Part shown: positions 7,680-18,374 of the stretch, piece by piece
How the letters are laid out: every line of letters begins with the position of its first letter
How positions within the stretch are numbered: the stretch's first letter is position 1
Assembly: GCF_019112545.1 (NCBI RefSeq)
Contig: NW_025064890.1
Coordinates: forward strand, 116,283-180,282
Reading direction: 5' to 3'
Source of the DNA: Guyanagaster necrorhizus
Lineage: Eukaryota; Basidiomycota; Agaricomycetes; Agaricales; Physalacriaceae
Length of the DNA: 64,000 bases
Notes under the pieces: generated by a model
Databases searched by the model: none
What the model was told of the DNA's origin: nothing
Seen by the model: only the letters and a program-made list of their open reading frames with translations
Position numbers and translations under genes: made by a program

Positions 7680-10122
7680 AGCCTCCAAAACAGATCTCTT
7701 GCCTATATCTCACAACAGGAGACTGGCTCATAGTATTCAAATATATTGATAACCATCCTTCCCATTGACATGCTGACATTGTAGCACATTTTGCAAACTG
7801 AAAGGAAGATGCACTGCTCTTTACCCAACTAACTCTTTCATGAAAACTGGCATCTCATACAAAAATCAAACAGTGTGCAAATGAGAACTCTAATGCATTA
7901 TCATCCAAAAAGTCTCACATTGTTACCTGACCTGATGTAGAGCATGCTGTTGCATCCTGGTATCAGAATATACAGCTCCAAGGTGAGACTGTGACTGGTG
8001 CAATGCTGATAGAGAAGCAAAATCAGATTGAAAATCTGATAAATATTCCAGAGAATCAGTGTTTGAAAGGAGAGAGATAGTTGAGGTCATTCTATAAGGC
8101 ATGGAAGATTCAGAAGGTTTAGCAGCATAGAGAAGCAGGCTCTGTTAAGCTCAAATTCCATGTGACCAATAACATGTGATAAACTGATAGAACCTTGCAC
8201 TTCAGATTATACTATCAGAGTCTACTGATGTGTTGTTAGCATTGTGTGATCAAGGTGGTTATAAGTCACTCAAGATAAGATGGTGGAGAATAAACTTTAG
8301 CTCAAAGCTGGGGTTACTACAGTGAGAGCTATGCTACTTAAATACTAAAGTCTTATCATTCCAAGAATATAACTATCTAATTGTTTTTGCTGATGTTATG
8401 TAGCATTTTGTCCAGCATTGCTAAGATATCTTCAAAAAGTATTGTTCTGCTGTTGTGCTGTTACTGCTGTGCAAAGATAAGAGAGACTTTTCTGTCATTG
8501 TGCTGTTGCATGACTTCACAGCAGTGACTAGAATCAGGGTGGTGCTGATGACATTCCCACAATCCTAAGTGTTAGGTCTAGGCACTCTGATTAAGCAGAA
8601 ATAGAGGTCAATCCTGAATAAATCAAGGAAAAAAAAAAGAAAATAAGAAAAATTGTAACAGACTCAGTGGATATGGTGGCAGTGGAAAAAGAATGTGTGT
8701 GCCTTTACAGCATTATGGTGAAATATGCAATGCAGAACAGATGGAATATTGATGAATCTGATTTTATCATTTTTACCATCTCAGATTATACCTTGGCATC
8801 TGATCCTATGAGTGGACAAAAACAGGACAAGTTTCACATCACCATATGTTTTGCTGTGAATGCAGATGGGAGTGAGCAGATGCCAGTTGTTTTCATTGGA
8901 AAGTTGAAGCAACCATGGTGTTTCAAAAAAAAGAGTCTAACAGCAATAGAATTCTATTATTGGAATAACAAGAAAGCCTGAATGATGAGCAAAATATTTA
9001 CAGAGTGGGTGAAGATGTTTGATTTAAAGATGAAGAGAGAGATATGACAGGTTCTGCTGATCTTGGACAACTTTTGAGGGCATTCCATTGCTTATACACC
9101 TCATAACACAAAGCTGGAGTTCTTTGAGTCCAATATGACTTTATATGTCCAGCCACTAGATGCTGGTATTATCCACTGCTTCAAGGCACATTATCGGAAT
9201 GCCATGTGTAATGTGTATCTGTGCACTTGATCTTGATGATCTTGGAGAGTCTGAGATCTTCAAGCTTGATCTCCTTGAAGCTATGACTATTGCTCATGAT
9301 GCTTGGGCAAATGTCAGCAGTGAAATGATAGCAAACTGCTGGAAACACACTGGTATAATGCTTGACAATGCACCTGAATCACAGTCTACCATACCATCCA
9401 ATAATTTTCAAGACACCTCACTCCTCAAGTCTGCATGAAACCTTATTTATGACTTTGCCTCAACAGACAAATACATGCTTCCAGGGATCGAACAGGCATT
9501 GCAGAATCTGCTTGAAAACTAATATGCTGATGCTGACTGGCATTCTGCTCTTATGGCTGTTATGAATATAGAGAACAATATTGGTAAAGCACTAGAGACA
9601 GTCAATCAGTTGGCTCCTTTGTCACAGTCAAAAATGAATACACCTTCCACCCAAATTGCCTCCATTCAACAGCTCCAGACAGCAGAGATAATGTTGAAGG
9701 ACTATCTTATTGAATTGAAACAATGAAATTGCATGTTTGGTCCCATTCCAACCATTGAAGAGATGATTAGCTCTATTGCAGAAGAGTATACTGAAGATCT
9801 TGAGGCAATGTCAACAGATGAGGAGATTGTTGCTGCTGTCAAGCATGATATTGCAGTAGAAAATAGGGAAATAACTGTTATTGATAATGATAAGGAGGAA
9901 AAGGAGGAAGAGAAGAATGAGGAAGAACAGACCTTAATAACTACAAGAGAAGGATTTGAGCTTATTCAAAAGCTGGAGGCATTTTGTGTTTCACAAGGTG
10001 ACCAGAGTGGATTAGTACTACAGCTGAGGAAGTTGAGAGGAGCATTATTCAAGGAGATGCATGGAAAACTGACCCAAAAGCCACTGACAGCATTTTGGGG
10101 CAATGATGATATTGTCACATAA
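7680..10122 (+). pseudogene. pogo-type DDE transposase (broken, split by solo LTR)
   Basis: It would cut and paste the element at TA sites. The N-terminal part (about 7720-7990) is decayed but reads NHPSH.HADIVAHFA and KLASHTKIKQCANENSNALS. About 7950-8115 is a CENP-B-type HTH (SWYQNIQLQGETVTGAM, IENLINIPENQCL). After the solo LTR come VEKECVCLYSIMVKYA and WNIDESDF (first Asp), DPMSGQKQDKFHIT and ADGSEQMPVVFIGKLKQPW, then LILDNF.GHS (second Asp, about 9060), VQPLDAGII (third Asp, about 9150), and NCWKHTGIMLDNAPES. This order is the DDE_1 family (jerky, CENP-B, Tigger). The C-terminal tail 9733-10122 is acidic (KEEKEEEKNEEEQ). Stops and shifts break it in several places. Confidence 0.88.
8143..8660 (-). 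repeat. Solo LTR, D-type, inside the pogo transposase
   Basis: On the minus strand it runs TGTTACAATTTTTC...CTTAACA, 518 bp. The flanks GGCTC (8138-8142) and GACTC (8661-8665) differ by one transition, so they are read as a decayed target duplication. It separates the HTH part from the catalytic part of the transposase. Confidence 0.88.
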
Positions 10123-10199
10123 GTCACATATCACATCATGTGCTATTTTGATTCTGCATAAATCTATAAATGCATATAGTTTTAGTGTCTCCTGACTGT

Positions 10200-10224
10200 A
10201 TGCATTATGAGATAGTCAACTGTA
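10200..10224 (-). repeat. Right terminal inverted repeat of pogo element (with TA)
   Basis: This is the inverted partner of 7295-7319, ending GTCAACTGTA. A subterminal block ATGCATATRGTTTTAGT is found near both ends (about 7416 and 10170), in the same orientation. Confidence 0.9.
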
Positions 10225-10413
10225 TTATGCAATATCACCTCTGATCTCTTCTTTTATGATATCTCTGTTTCTGCCCAAGCCTCTTTTCAGCCCATATTTA
10301 GAACTATACTTGAAATCAGATCTAGCAGCTCAGATCCATAGAGCACTAAAGAAGAAGAAAAATATCAATATCTCTCTCAATCTCAATGCATTCCAAACAG
10401 AAATAGCAACCCT
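10225..10413 (+). pseudogene. B1 gag, segment between pogo and A2
   Basis: It lines up with E gag near 43.03-43.25 kb and F gag near 55.85-56.05 kb (YLKSDLAAQIHRALKKKKNINISL against KLSLAACIRRTFKKKDMNISL). The last five bases ACCCT are the target duplication of A2. It resumes at 18375. Confidence 0.8.
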
Positions 10414-10914
10414 TGTTATGCACATGCCACCAGCCTCTGTGTCATCTCAACCAACCATGACTGCAATCATGGAAACCCACCAGACTCTGGCCACTTCTCA
10501 TTACCTATTAATTTCATTTTCACTATTATCATTTCACATCTGTATTTCACATTATAATATCTAGACCCCAAACTCAGTAGTGAATATTGATATCAGAATC
10601 CAATGGAACCCAACTTGGAATTAGCTACTATTAGTATATAAAGCTATGTATAACCATTGTAACTACTCAGTTCAAATATCAACTTAGATAAGCCATCTAC
10701 ATTTTGCACTCACTTCAACTCCTTCTTTCCTCATCTATCAGATTCCACTCTGAAGGATACTTCTGTTCATTTCTCTGATGAAACTTCATTCTGTCCATCC
10801 AGATCCTTAGGCTCTGACTCAAGGGTGATATTGTCAATAGCTTTGTTGACACCCATGCACTTCACTGGCCTCTGCACATGCACTCAAGCTCACTCAATTG
10901 GCATGTTCCTAACA
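10414..10914 (+). repeat. 5' LTR of A2
   Basis: It runs TGTTATGCAC...TTCCTAACA and has a TATA box, TATATAAAG, at 10635-10643. It is followed by GTATATTTGAACTC, where the primer binding site should lie; I could not match this to a tRNA. Confidence 0.94.
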
Positions 10915-11019
10915 GTATATTTGAACTCAAATCCTTGAGTCAAAAATTTTATCATATCCACCACATTTACTCAACTCACAGAAACTGATTCCAAACAAAC
11001 CCAGCCTATCTATCCAAAC

Positions 11020-12413
11020 ATGTTTTCCATGGAAGACATTTTGGCCTCTGCCTCAAAGGAACAATCAGGTCTTTTCAGATCAGCCTCTAGTGGAGGACAA
11101 CCTTTCCATAGAAAAACCTACAATCACTCTAGCTTCACTGCCTGCCAACCTAATTATGATGATTCTCCTAACTCTTTTGATGCCATCAGCATCCCAACCA
11201 ATGGAGTCCAACAGGCCAGCCTGATATATGGTGCCTGAACCAACCCTCCAATAGACCCTTTATCCCTGGACAACATGTATGGGAATTCAGACAGCCCAGA
11301 CTCAGAGGGCAGAAATAAAGACACTCTTACTCATACTCCCATCCAATGGGAAACAGGTGGTAACCCACCAAACCCTTTTCTAGAAGGGCCAGAAGGTCCA
11401 GGCAGACCAGGAGGTCCAGATGGTCCCAATAGCTCTAGCAGCTTCAACAACCCTGCAGGAAATAACAACCCAAACTAACAGGATATGTTCCTAGAATTCA
11501 TGAACCTGTTATGAAGAGTCTCTGCTTCTCTCAATAACCCTAAACCAGCCATTATTCACACCAAAGTCAAGGAACTGGAATCATTCAATAGCTCTAACTC
11601 TTGTAAACTAAAGGCCTTCATTATCTCCCTTCAGTTGAACTTCAATGACAGACCTACCATATTCACAATGGATGCTAGCAAGATCAACTATGCCATCTCC
11701 TTCCTGGCTGGCACCACACTTAACTGGTTTGAACCAGACATTCTTAATCCCAACCCATGGAATCTACTAGCCTGGCAATTCTCCTATGTGGCTTTCTTGG
11801 ATGAGCTTTGTAGCAACTTCAGCCCCTTCAACACTATCAGAGATGCTGAGAATGCATTAGAACACCTCTGAATGTGTGACAGAGACCAGATTATAAAGTA
11901 TATAGTCTAATTTAACTAATATGCCTCACAAATCAGGTATGGAGGCAACTCTCTCTGCTATGCCTTTTACCATGGTCTCTGTACCTGCATAAAGGATGAT
12001 ATGGCTCACTATGGGAAGTCCAGCAACCTCTACAACATATGCCTCCTTGCCCAAGAACTTAGTGCCCATTACTGGATCCAGAAGACCAAAATTGCCCATG
12101 AAAACTGGGACAATAAGGCCTCCAACCAATCCTCCAATCTCAAACCCAAGAGGTCCAACTCTTCTCCTTCAGACTCTAGTGCCACACTGAAATCTACCAC
12201 TTCTAAGTCTTATGCTGATAAGCTAGGCAAAGATGGCCATTTTACTCAAGAAGAAAAAGACTGCCAGTGCCAGAACAACCTTTGCATATTCTGTGGAGCC
12301 AAACACAAGACTGAGGACTGCAACAAGTAGAAGGCAGCAGCCTCTGCCAAGGGTTATGCAGCTGAAGTTGACACTGCTCCTGTAAAACCAGCTTCAACAG
12401 AGTCAGAAAACTA
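11020..12413 (+). pseudogene. A2 gag
   Basis: It starts MFSMEDILASASKEQSG. The first 150 residues are low-complexity, with a Gly-Pro-rich stretch (EGPEGPGRPGGPDGP, about 11380-11420). The capsid-like region around 11580-12090 holds FNDRPTIFTMDASKINYA, FLAGTTLNWFEP and FLDELCSNFSPFN, as in Retrotrans_gag proteins. A single zinc knuckle CIFCGAKHKTEDC (CX2CX3HX4C) is at about 12278-12316. Stops at 11236, 11476 and 11869 break the frame. It ends at TAA 12411-12413; protease and RT lie in the -1 frame relative to the knuckle. Confidence 0.85.
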
Positions 12414-15400
12414 AGAAGCAACTCTGTTCTCTCTATGTGAGTTTAGGGTTGCATTGACTCTATTTACACACTGGAGGTTATCACTCTCAACACAACATCT
12501 GTTTTCAGCCAATCCTTCTATCTTCCACTTTTAGCAGAATTACTGACTAGTATGGACCCTGACAGGTCCCCAGCTTCTACCATTCTGTGTTTTCTTGCTC
12601 TTATCGATTTTGATTCTAGCTACTGCTTTGTTGACACTAAGTATATAGCTGCCAATGATATTCCTGTTAAAACTATCTCCAGTGTGCAACTTTGATTATT
12701 TGATGGTTCCATCAGAAACTGCATATCTCAAACTGTAACTATTCTTATCTGTTTTCCTTCAGAAGACACCTTCTCTATCGACTTCTATGTCACTCATCTG
12801 AATTCATCTTGCAATCTTGTTTTAGGATATAATTGGCTCTCCTGCTACAATCCACTGATTGACTGGGCTGAGAATAATATCACTTTCTGCTCAAGCTACC
12901 AGAATCCCATTTCAACCAATTCCATGGCCTCCACCATATTCTCAGGACTTTTATACCTATAGAACAACCATTCACCTCTCTCCAAGCCTTCCAGCTCAAT
13001 TTTGGGACTTTTATGCCTATTAGACTCTATCAGTCCAACTTCTGGGGCTTCACTCTATTTCAAATCCATCTCAGGAAGCTGGCAGACTCCATTCCTGTAT
13101 GAACCCATCTATTCCTATTCTCTCTCAGAGTCTTTTACTATGAAAGCACACCCAAAGATCTCCATCATATCCACTGCTGCATTCATCTAAGCCAGTGCAG
13201 AAGAAGGTGCTCAGCAGTTCACACTGCAGCCTTCCTTGCCTAATATTGGAGCCAAAGCTGCATCCACAGAACTGGCAGATCTTTCATCAGTGCCAGTAGA
13301 GTACCATAATTTTGCAGATATCTTCAGCAATACTCTCTCTGAAAAACTACCCAAACACAGGCTATACAATCTTAAAATCAACCTTGAGGAAAGAACATCT
13401 CTATCACTTAGACCCATTTATTCTCTCTCAGAATCTGAACTCAAGGCTCTATGAGAGTTTATTGACAATAATCTGTGCAATGAGTTTATTACTCCATCCC
13501 ACTCTCCACATGGAGCTCCAGTTCTATTTGTCAAGAAGAAGACTGGTGAACTCTGACTCTGTATTGACTACCACAGCCTAAACAAAATCTCCAAGAAAGA
13601 TCACTACTCTCTTCCCCTCATTTCTGACCTTCCTGACTCTGCCCACTCCATGCACATCTACACTAAGCTCAACCTGCAATATGCCTACCATCTCATTTGC
13701 ATAGCCAAAGGAGACAAATGGAAAACAGCCTTCTGGACCTGTTATAGTTTCTTTGAATGGCATGTCATGCCTTTTGGCCTCACAAATGCTCCAGCAGCAT
13801 TCCAATGATTTGTGAATGATATATTCTCAGACATGCTTGATATATCAGTAGTAGTCTATCTTGATGACATCCTTATATATTCTGACAATCTGGAAGATCA
13901 CCAGAAACATGTTTGTGAGGTTTTATACAGGCTTAGAGCTAATGGACTCTACTGCAAAGGTTCCAAATGTGAATTCAACTGGGACTCCATGGAGTAGCTA
14001 GGCTATATCCTATCACCTAAAGGACTTTACATGTCTGAAGAAAAAGTCAAGGCCATTGTTGACTGGCTAGTGCCATAAAAAGTCAAGGACATCTAATTCT
14101 TCCTTGGCTTTGCCAACTTCTACTGTCACTTCATACATGGATATAGTGACATTGTTATCCTCCTTATATGACTCACTCACAAGGGAACTCCATGGAAATT
14201 TGATGACAAATGCTTGGCTGCCTTCAATGATCTGAAACAGGCCTTTACACATGCTCTCATCCTTATGCACTGTCTCTGATTAAAAGATAGTGGTGGAAAC
14301 CAACACCTCTGATTATACCATTGCAGCTATCATCTCTATCTATCTTGAAGATGGTGAAATTTATCTGATTGCTTTCCACTCTCAGAGCCTCCACAATGCT
14401 GAACTAAACTATGAACCTATGACAAGGAGCTCCTGGCTATTTTTGAAGCTTTTAAACATTGGCAGCACTATCTTGAAGGCTCCATGAACTCCATTGATAT
14501 TGTAACAGACTACAAAAACCTCGAATACTTCACCACCATTAAGATTCTAATCTACTGATAAGTCTGCTGGTCTAAATACTTATTTTAATTCAATCTAATA
14601 ATCTGATTCTGATCTGAAAAACTTGATGGGAAACCAGATGCACTTACTAGATGATGGAACATCTACCCTAAAGAGGGGGATAGCCAATACACTCAAGTTA
14701 ATTCCCACAATTTCTAACTGGTGTTCATCTAAGAATAACTTTCTGCATCACTCTGTGCAACCTACCTTGAAGGCTCTACCCTCTGAGCTAGTGCCATCAT
14801 AAACATTGACAAGCTCCACATTAATATTAAACAAGCATAATCTTCTGACTCTACATCCTCTGATGGCCTCTGTCAGACTAAGGCCACTTCAGAATTCTCC
14901 CCCTCTCAGTGGTCTATTAATGAATCAGACATCCTCTGCTTTGAAGGCTGCATCTATATCTCAGAGTCTAGAGATCTTCATTTCTGTATACTATAGAACA
15001 ATCACAACCACATCTTGGTAGGCTATTTTGGTCAAAACCAGATATTAGAACTCATCCAATGGAATTACACCTGGCCAAAGATGCATAAATATGTTTGACA
15101 CTATATTAAGTCCTGTACAGTTTGTGGACACAACAAGACACTCAGACACTGACCCTATAGGTTACTCAAATCTCTACCAGTCTTTAAATGACTATGGAAT
15201 TCCATTTCCATGGATTTCATTAAACAACTACCAGACTCCAATAGATTTACTGCCATCTTAGTAGTCATAGACTAAGCTAGCAAGCAAGCCATCTTCATTT
15301 TCACTCATGACACCATTAACTCTGCAGAGCTCATCCAACTTTTTCTTATCCATGTCTTCTCTAAACATAGGGTACCCAGTCATATCACCTCAGATCATGG

Positions 15401-16293
15401 CTCTGAATTCATTTTTCAATTTACTCATGCCTTAGCTATAGCTCTTGATATAGAACTCCACTTTACTTCTGGTTACCATCTGGAGGCTGACAGACAAACT
15501 GAACAGGCAAATCAAACTCTGGAACAGTACATCTGCATCTACTGCTCCTACCAACAGGACAACTGGGACACCCTCTTACCCATTGCTGAGTTCACATATA
15601 ACAATGCCCCTAATGCATCCACTAGAATTTTCCTATTTTTTGCTAATAAAGGTTACCACCCTAACATCACCATTCACTCTGAAAGGGACATCACCTCCAC
15701 TCAGGCCTAAGACTTTGCAGTCAACCTTGATAAACTCCATCAAATATTAAAAGATGAAATCTCCAAAGCTCAGACTTGCTACAAGACCCAAGCAGACAAG
15801 CACCAGATTCTGGTGCCTCTATTTATAGTGAGTAACAAGGTCTACCTCAGTTCCAAATATATTAAAACCATCTGTCTGATCAGGAAATTCTTGGAGAAAT
15901 ACCTCAGCCCTTTTAAAATCATAGCTCAACCAGATTCTCACTCCTTCACCTTGAGGCTTCTGCCAGATCTTCAGTCCATTTCATGTATCACAATTAGAAT
16001 CTATAAAAGAAAACACCATCTCTAACTGAATTCAACTACTGCTGTCTCCAGTTGAAGTTGATGGAGAAGAATATTTCAAAATAGCCCAAATCCTCAACTT
16101 AAAGCTGGACCACTGGTTCTGCTGCCCACTGCTGTATAAGATCTAATGGCTAGGCTATGAAGATACTAATGAAGAATTTGCTTGGCTACCAGCCTCCAAG
16201 TTCTCTGCTGATGAATTTATTAAAGAATTCCATCATTGATACCCAGGCAAACTAGGACTCTTATCCAAGGTCATTCAAATATTCCATCTCTAA
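12414..16293 (+). pseudogene. A2 pol: protease, RT, RNase H, integrase, chromodomain
   Basis: Protease: LALIDFDSSYCFVDTKY near 12597-12650, with the active-site DSG changed to DSS. RT: from about 13400 ([10 protein letters not shown] near 13515; [17 protein letters not shown] near 13775), catalytic YLDD at 13857-13868, then [11 protein letters not shown] and LGYILSPKGL. RNase H: VETNTSDYTIAAIIS near 14292 and ELNYEP near 14403. Integrase: zinc finger near 15050-15140 (CTVCGHNKT), core ISMDFIKQLPDSN (15208), ITSDHGSEF (15386) and ADRQTEQANQTLEQY (15487). The chromodomain ends at TAA 16291. Stops, many of them TGA at former CGA, and shifts occur throughout. Confidence 0.92.
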
Positions 16294-16465
16294 TACAATA
16301 CTACTCCAGACATCACCAGCCCTCCACCTTACTACATCAATTTTAACAACTAATTACTACTATTTCGATCACTCTGTTCACACTTTCAAAGTCAAAATCT
16401 TGTAATTACATTTTTCTTCACTACCAACATTCAATGCCTTTCTATATACATTTCATAACAAATCT

Positions 16466-17742
16466 TTACAAAGAAGCAGAACCTGATGGGCCCACACCAT
16501 AATCTGAACTCTCCCCCCATTTCTTCAATTTCTCTACATCCTCATTCAGCCTCTTCAGTATTGCCTTCCAAAGATCTTCCATCTTCTGATCTCTCTCATC
16601 CTTGAAAATCAATTAGGCCTTCTTCCAGGCCTCCACCTCAGACTCCAAAAACAGCTCTGAAGGAGATGACATATCATCAGAACCATAGTTGTCTTGAAGA
16701 CCTGCCACAGTACCATGAACATCCACCATCTTATCTGCCAACTCATTCATATGATGTATCAACTTGCATATCAATTTTGAAAGTTAGTAGAGACTGGTGG
16801 AGATCTCCACACTACTAATCACCTCACTTGCAGTGATACCCTGGTTGAACAAATAGATGGTCTTCTTAATCTTGCAATGTGTGCAAGTCTGCCTATGCCT
16901 GATGCCTTCAGTGGCCAGGCATGCATAACAATGGGCACCATCTTGGCAACAGCACACACAGCTTCCTAAGAACAAAAAGCTAAGTCAAACTATGCAAGAA
17001 AACCAAGACACTTACTTTCACCATCCAACAACTCTTCACCTTCTGCTGGCCTCACCACTTCCAACTTTGCCTGCTTCTTGGGACTAGCAACCACCTCTGC
17101 CCCACTGCCATCCACTATGCTCCTTGATCTGAACTTGCATTTACAACCCTTCTCTGCTGGACTTGCTGCCTTCCTCTTTCCCTCTCACATCCTCTTTCTC
17201 CTCTTCAGGGTTCCCTCAGATTCTTCCAACTCATTATCCCCCTTGGTCCCCTTATCTTACTCACCATCAGACTCTGGAGGCATATGACCAGTCACCTTCT
17301 TGAAGCAAAGACAGGAGCCAGGACTAAACTGTTTCACCAGCACTTGATACAGCCAAAAATCAACAGCCTCTGCAGGGATCATCTGCAACCCATCCTCCAT
17401 AACCATTCCCTCCTGCCCTACCTCTGAGACTGAAGCCATCACTGCAGTCTCTCTCTCCTCAGCCTCTCTCTGAGCTGCCTCTCTCAATGTCTCCTCCACC
17501 TCCTTAGTCTGCCTCTCTGCAGCCTGCTGGACCTCCTCCCTCTTCCTCTCCAATTCCTCCTTCTGCTCTCTTTTCTGCACCTCTTAAGCCACACAGTCTG
17601 CCTAGACCTTTTCCTCTCACTTCTGCTCTCCTTGTCATTTCAGATGAAATAATTTCTTGGCCTCTTCAGAGCTATTGGGGGTGGGTTCCCTCACCAAAGG
17701 CTCAGGAGTACACAAGCAATGATATGCAGCAGGAGGTGACAT
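16466..17742 (-). pseudogene. A2 antisense gene (decayed copy of the A1 spliced gene)
   Basis: ATG at 17742-17740 (MSPPAAYHC) corresponds to the A1 start. The coiled-coil part is visible at 17580-17257 (EELERKREEVQQAAERQ). The intron keeps GTAAGT at 17015 and an AG acceptor at 16966. Exon 2 reads CVCCCQDGAHC, then TCTHCKIKKT, so the fourth Cys that is Tyr in A1 is present here, while the sixth is lost. Near the C-terminus A2 has 21 nt (about 16480-16500) absent from A1, an in-frame difference. Stops after KLFHLK and elsewhere make it non-functional. Confidence 0.82.
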
Positions 17743-17872
17743 AGTAAGAGCAATGGTGATGGTATCTGACTAAGTTGCAAAAAATTTCCCATAGCTACCA
17801 ACAATCTTCCATGTAGACCCACTGGCTATCAGGATCTGTGCTCTTGAGGGTAAGAATGCTAATGAGGAGATA

Positions 17873-18374
17873 CTGTTATATGCATGCTGCTAGCCTCCAT
17901 GTCACCTCAACCAACCACAACTGCAATCATAGAAACCCATTGGACTCTGGCTGCTCCCCATAATCTATTAATTTCATTTTCACTATTATCATTTCACATC
18001 AGTATTTCACATTGTAATATCTAGACTCTGAACTCAGTAGCGAATATTGATATTGAAATCCAATGGAACCTGACTTGGAATTAGCTACCATTAATATATA
18101 AAGCTATATATAACCATTGTAACTACTCAGTTCAAATATCAACTTGGATAAGCTATCTACACTTTGCACTCACTTCAACTCCTCCCTTCCTTGTTCATTG
18201 GATTCCACTCTGAAGGATACTCCTGTTCATTTCTCTGACAGAATTCCATTCTGTCTATTCAGATCCTTGGACTCTGACTCAAAGGTGATGTTGCCAATAG
18301 CTTTGTTGATGCTCACACACTCTGCCAGCCTCCATGCATGCACTCAAGCCCACTTGATTGGTATATTCCTAACA
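17873..18374 (+). repeat. 3' LTR of A2
   Basis: It runs TGTTATATGC...TTCCTAACA, 502 bp, preceded by the decayed purine tract AATGAGGAGATAC. It is followed by the ACCCT duplication. Confidence 0.94.

Larger units (their letters stand above)
7297..10222 (+). mobile_element. pogo/Tigger-type DNA transposon with TA target duplication
   Basis: It begins CAGTTGACTATC and ends GATAGTCAACTG, with TA on both sides (7295-7296, 10223-10224). Removing it joins B1 gag cleanly. Without the solo LTR inside (8143-8660 plus 5 bp duplicated) it is about 2.4 kb, a normal size for a pogo element with one transposase. It carries a decayed transposase on the + strand. Confidence 0.92.
10414..18374 (+). mobile_element. 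Family A Ty3/gypsy chromovirus, copy A2 (complete, decayed), target duplication ACCCT
   Basis: The element is 7961 bp with LTRs of 501 and 502 bp. ACCCT at 10409-10413 and 18375-18379 is an exact target duplication in B1 gag. In order: gag, pol (protease, RT, RNase H, integrase, chromodomain) and the antisense gene. It gives the full plan of the family of which A1 shows only the end. CpGs present in A1 are nearly all TG, CA or TA here. Confidence 0.96.

Noticed and set aside
9733..10122. Separate gene for an acidic protein
   Set aside because: It lies inside the pogo inverted repeats, directly after the catalytic part, and fits the C-terminal tail of the transposase.
11275..11478. Collagen-like protein (Gly-Pro repeats)
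   Set aside because: Only a short stretch in the low-complexity N-terminal part of A2 gag.
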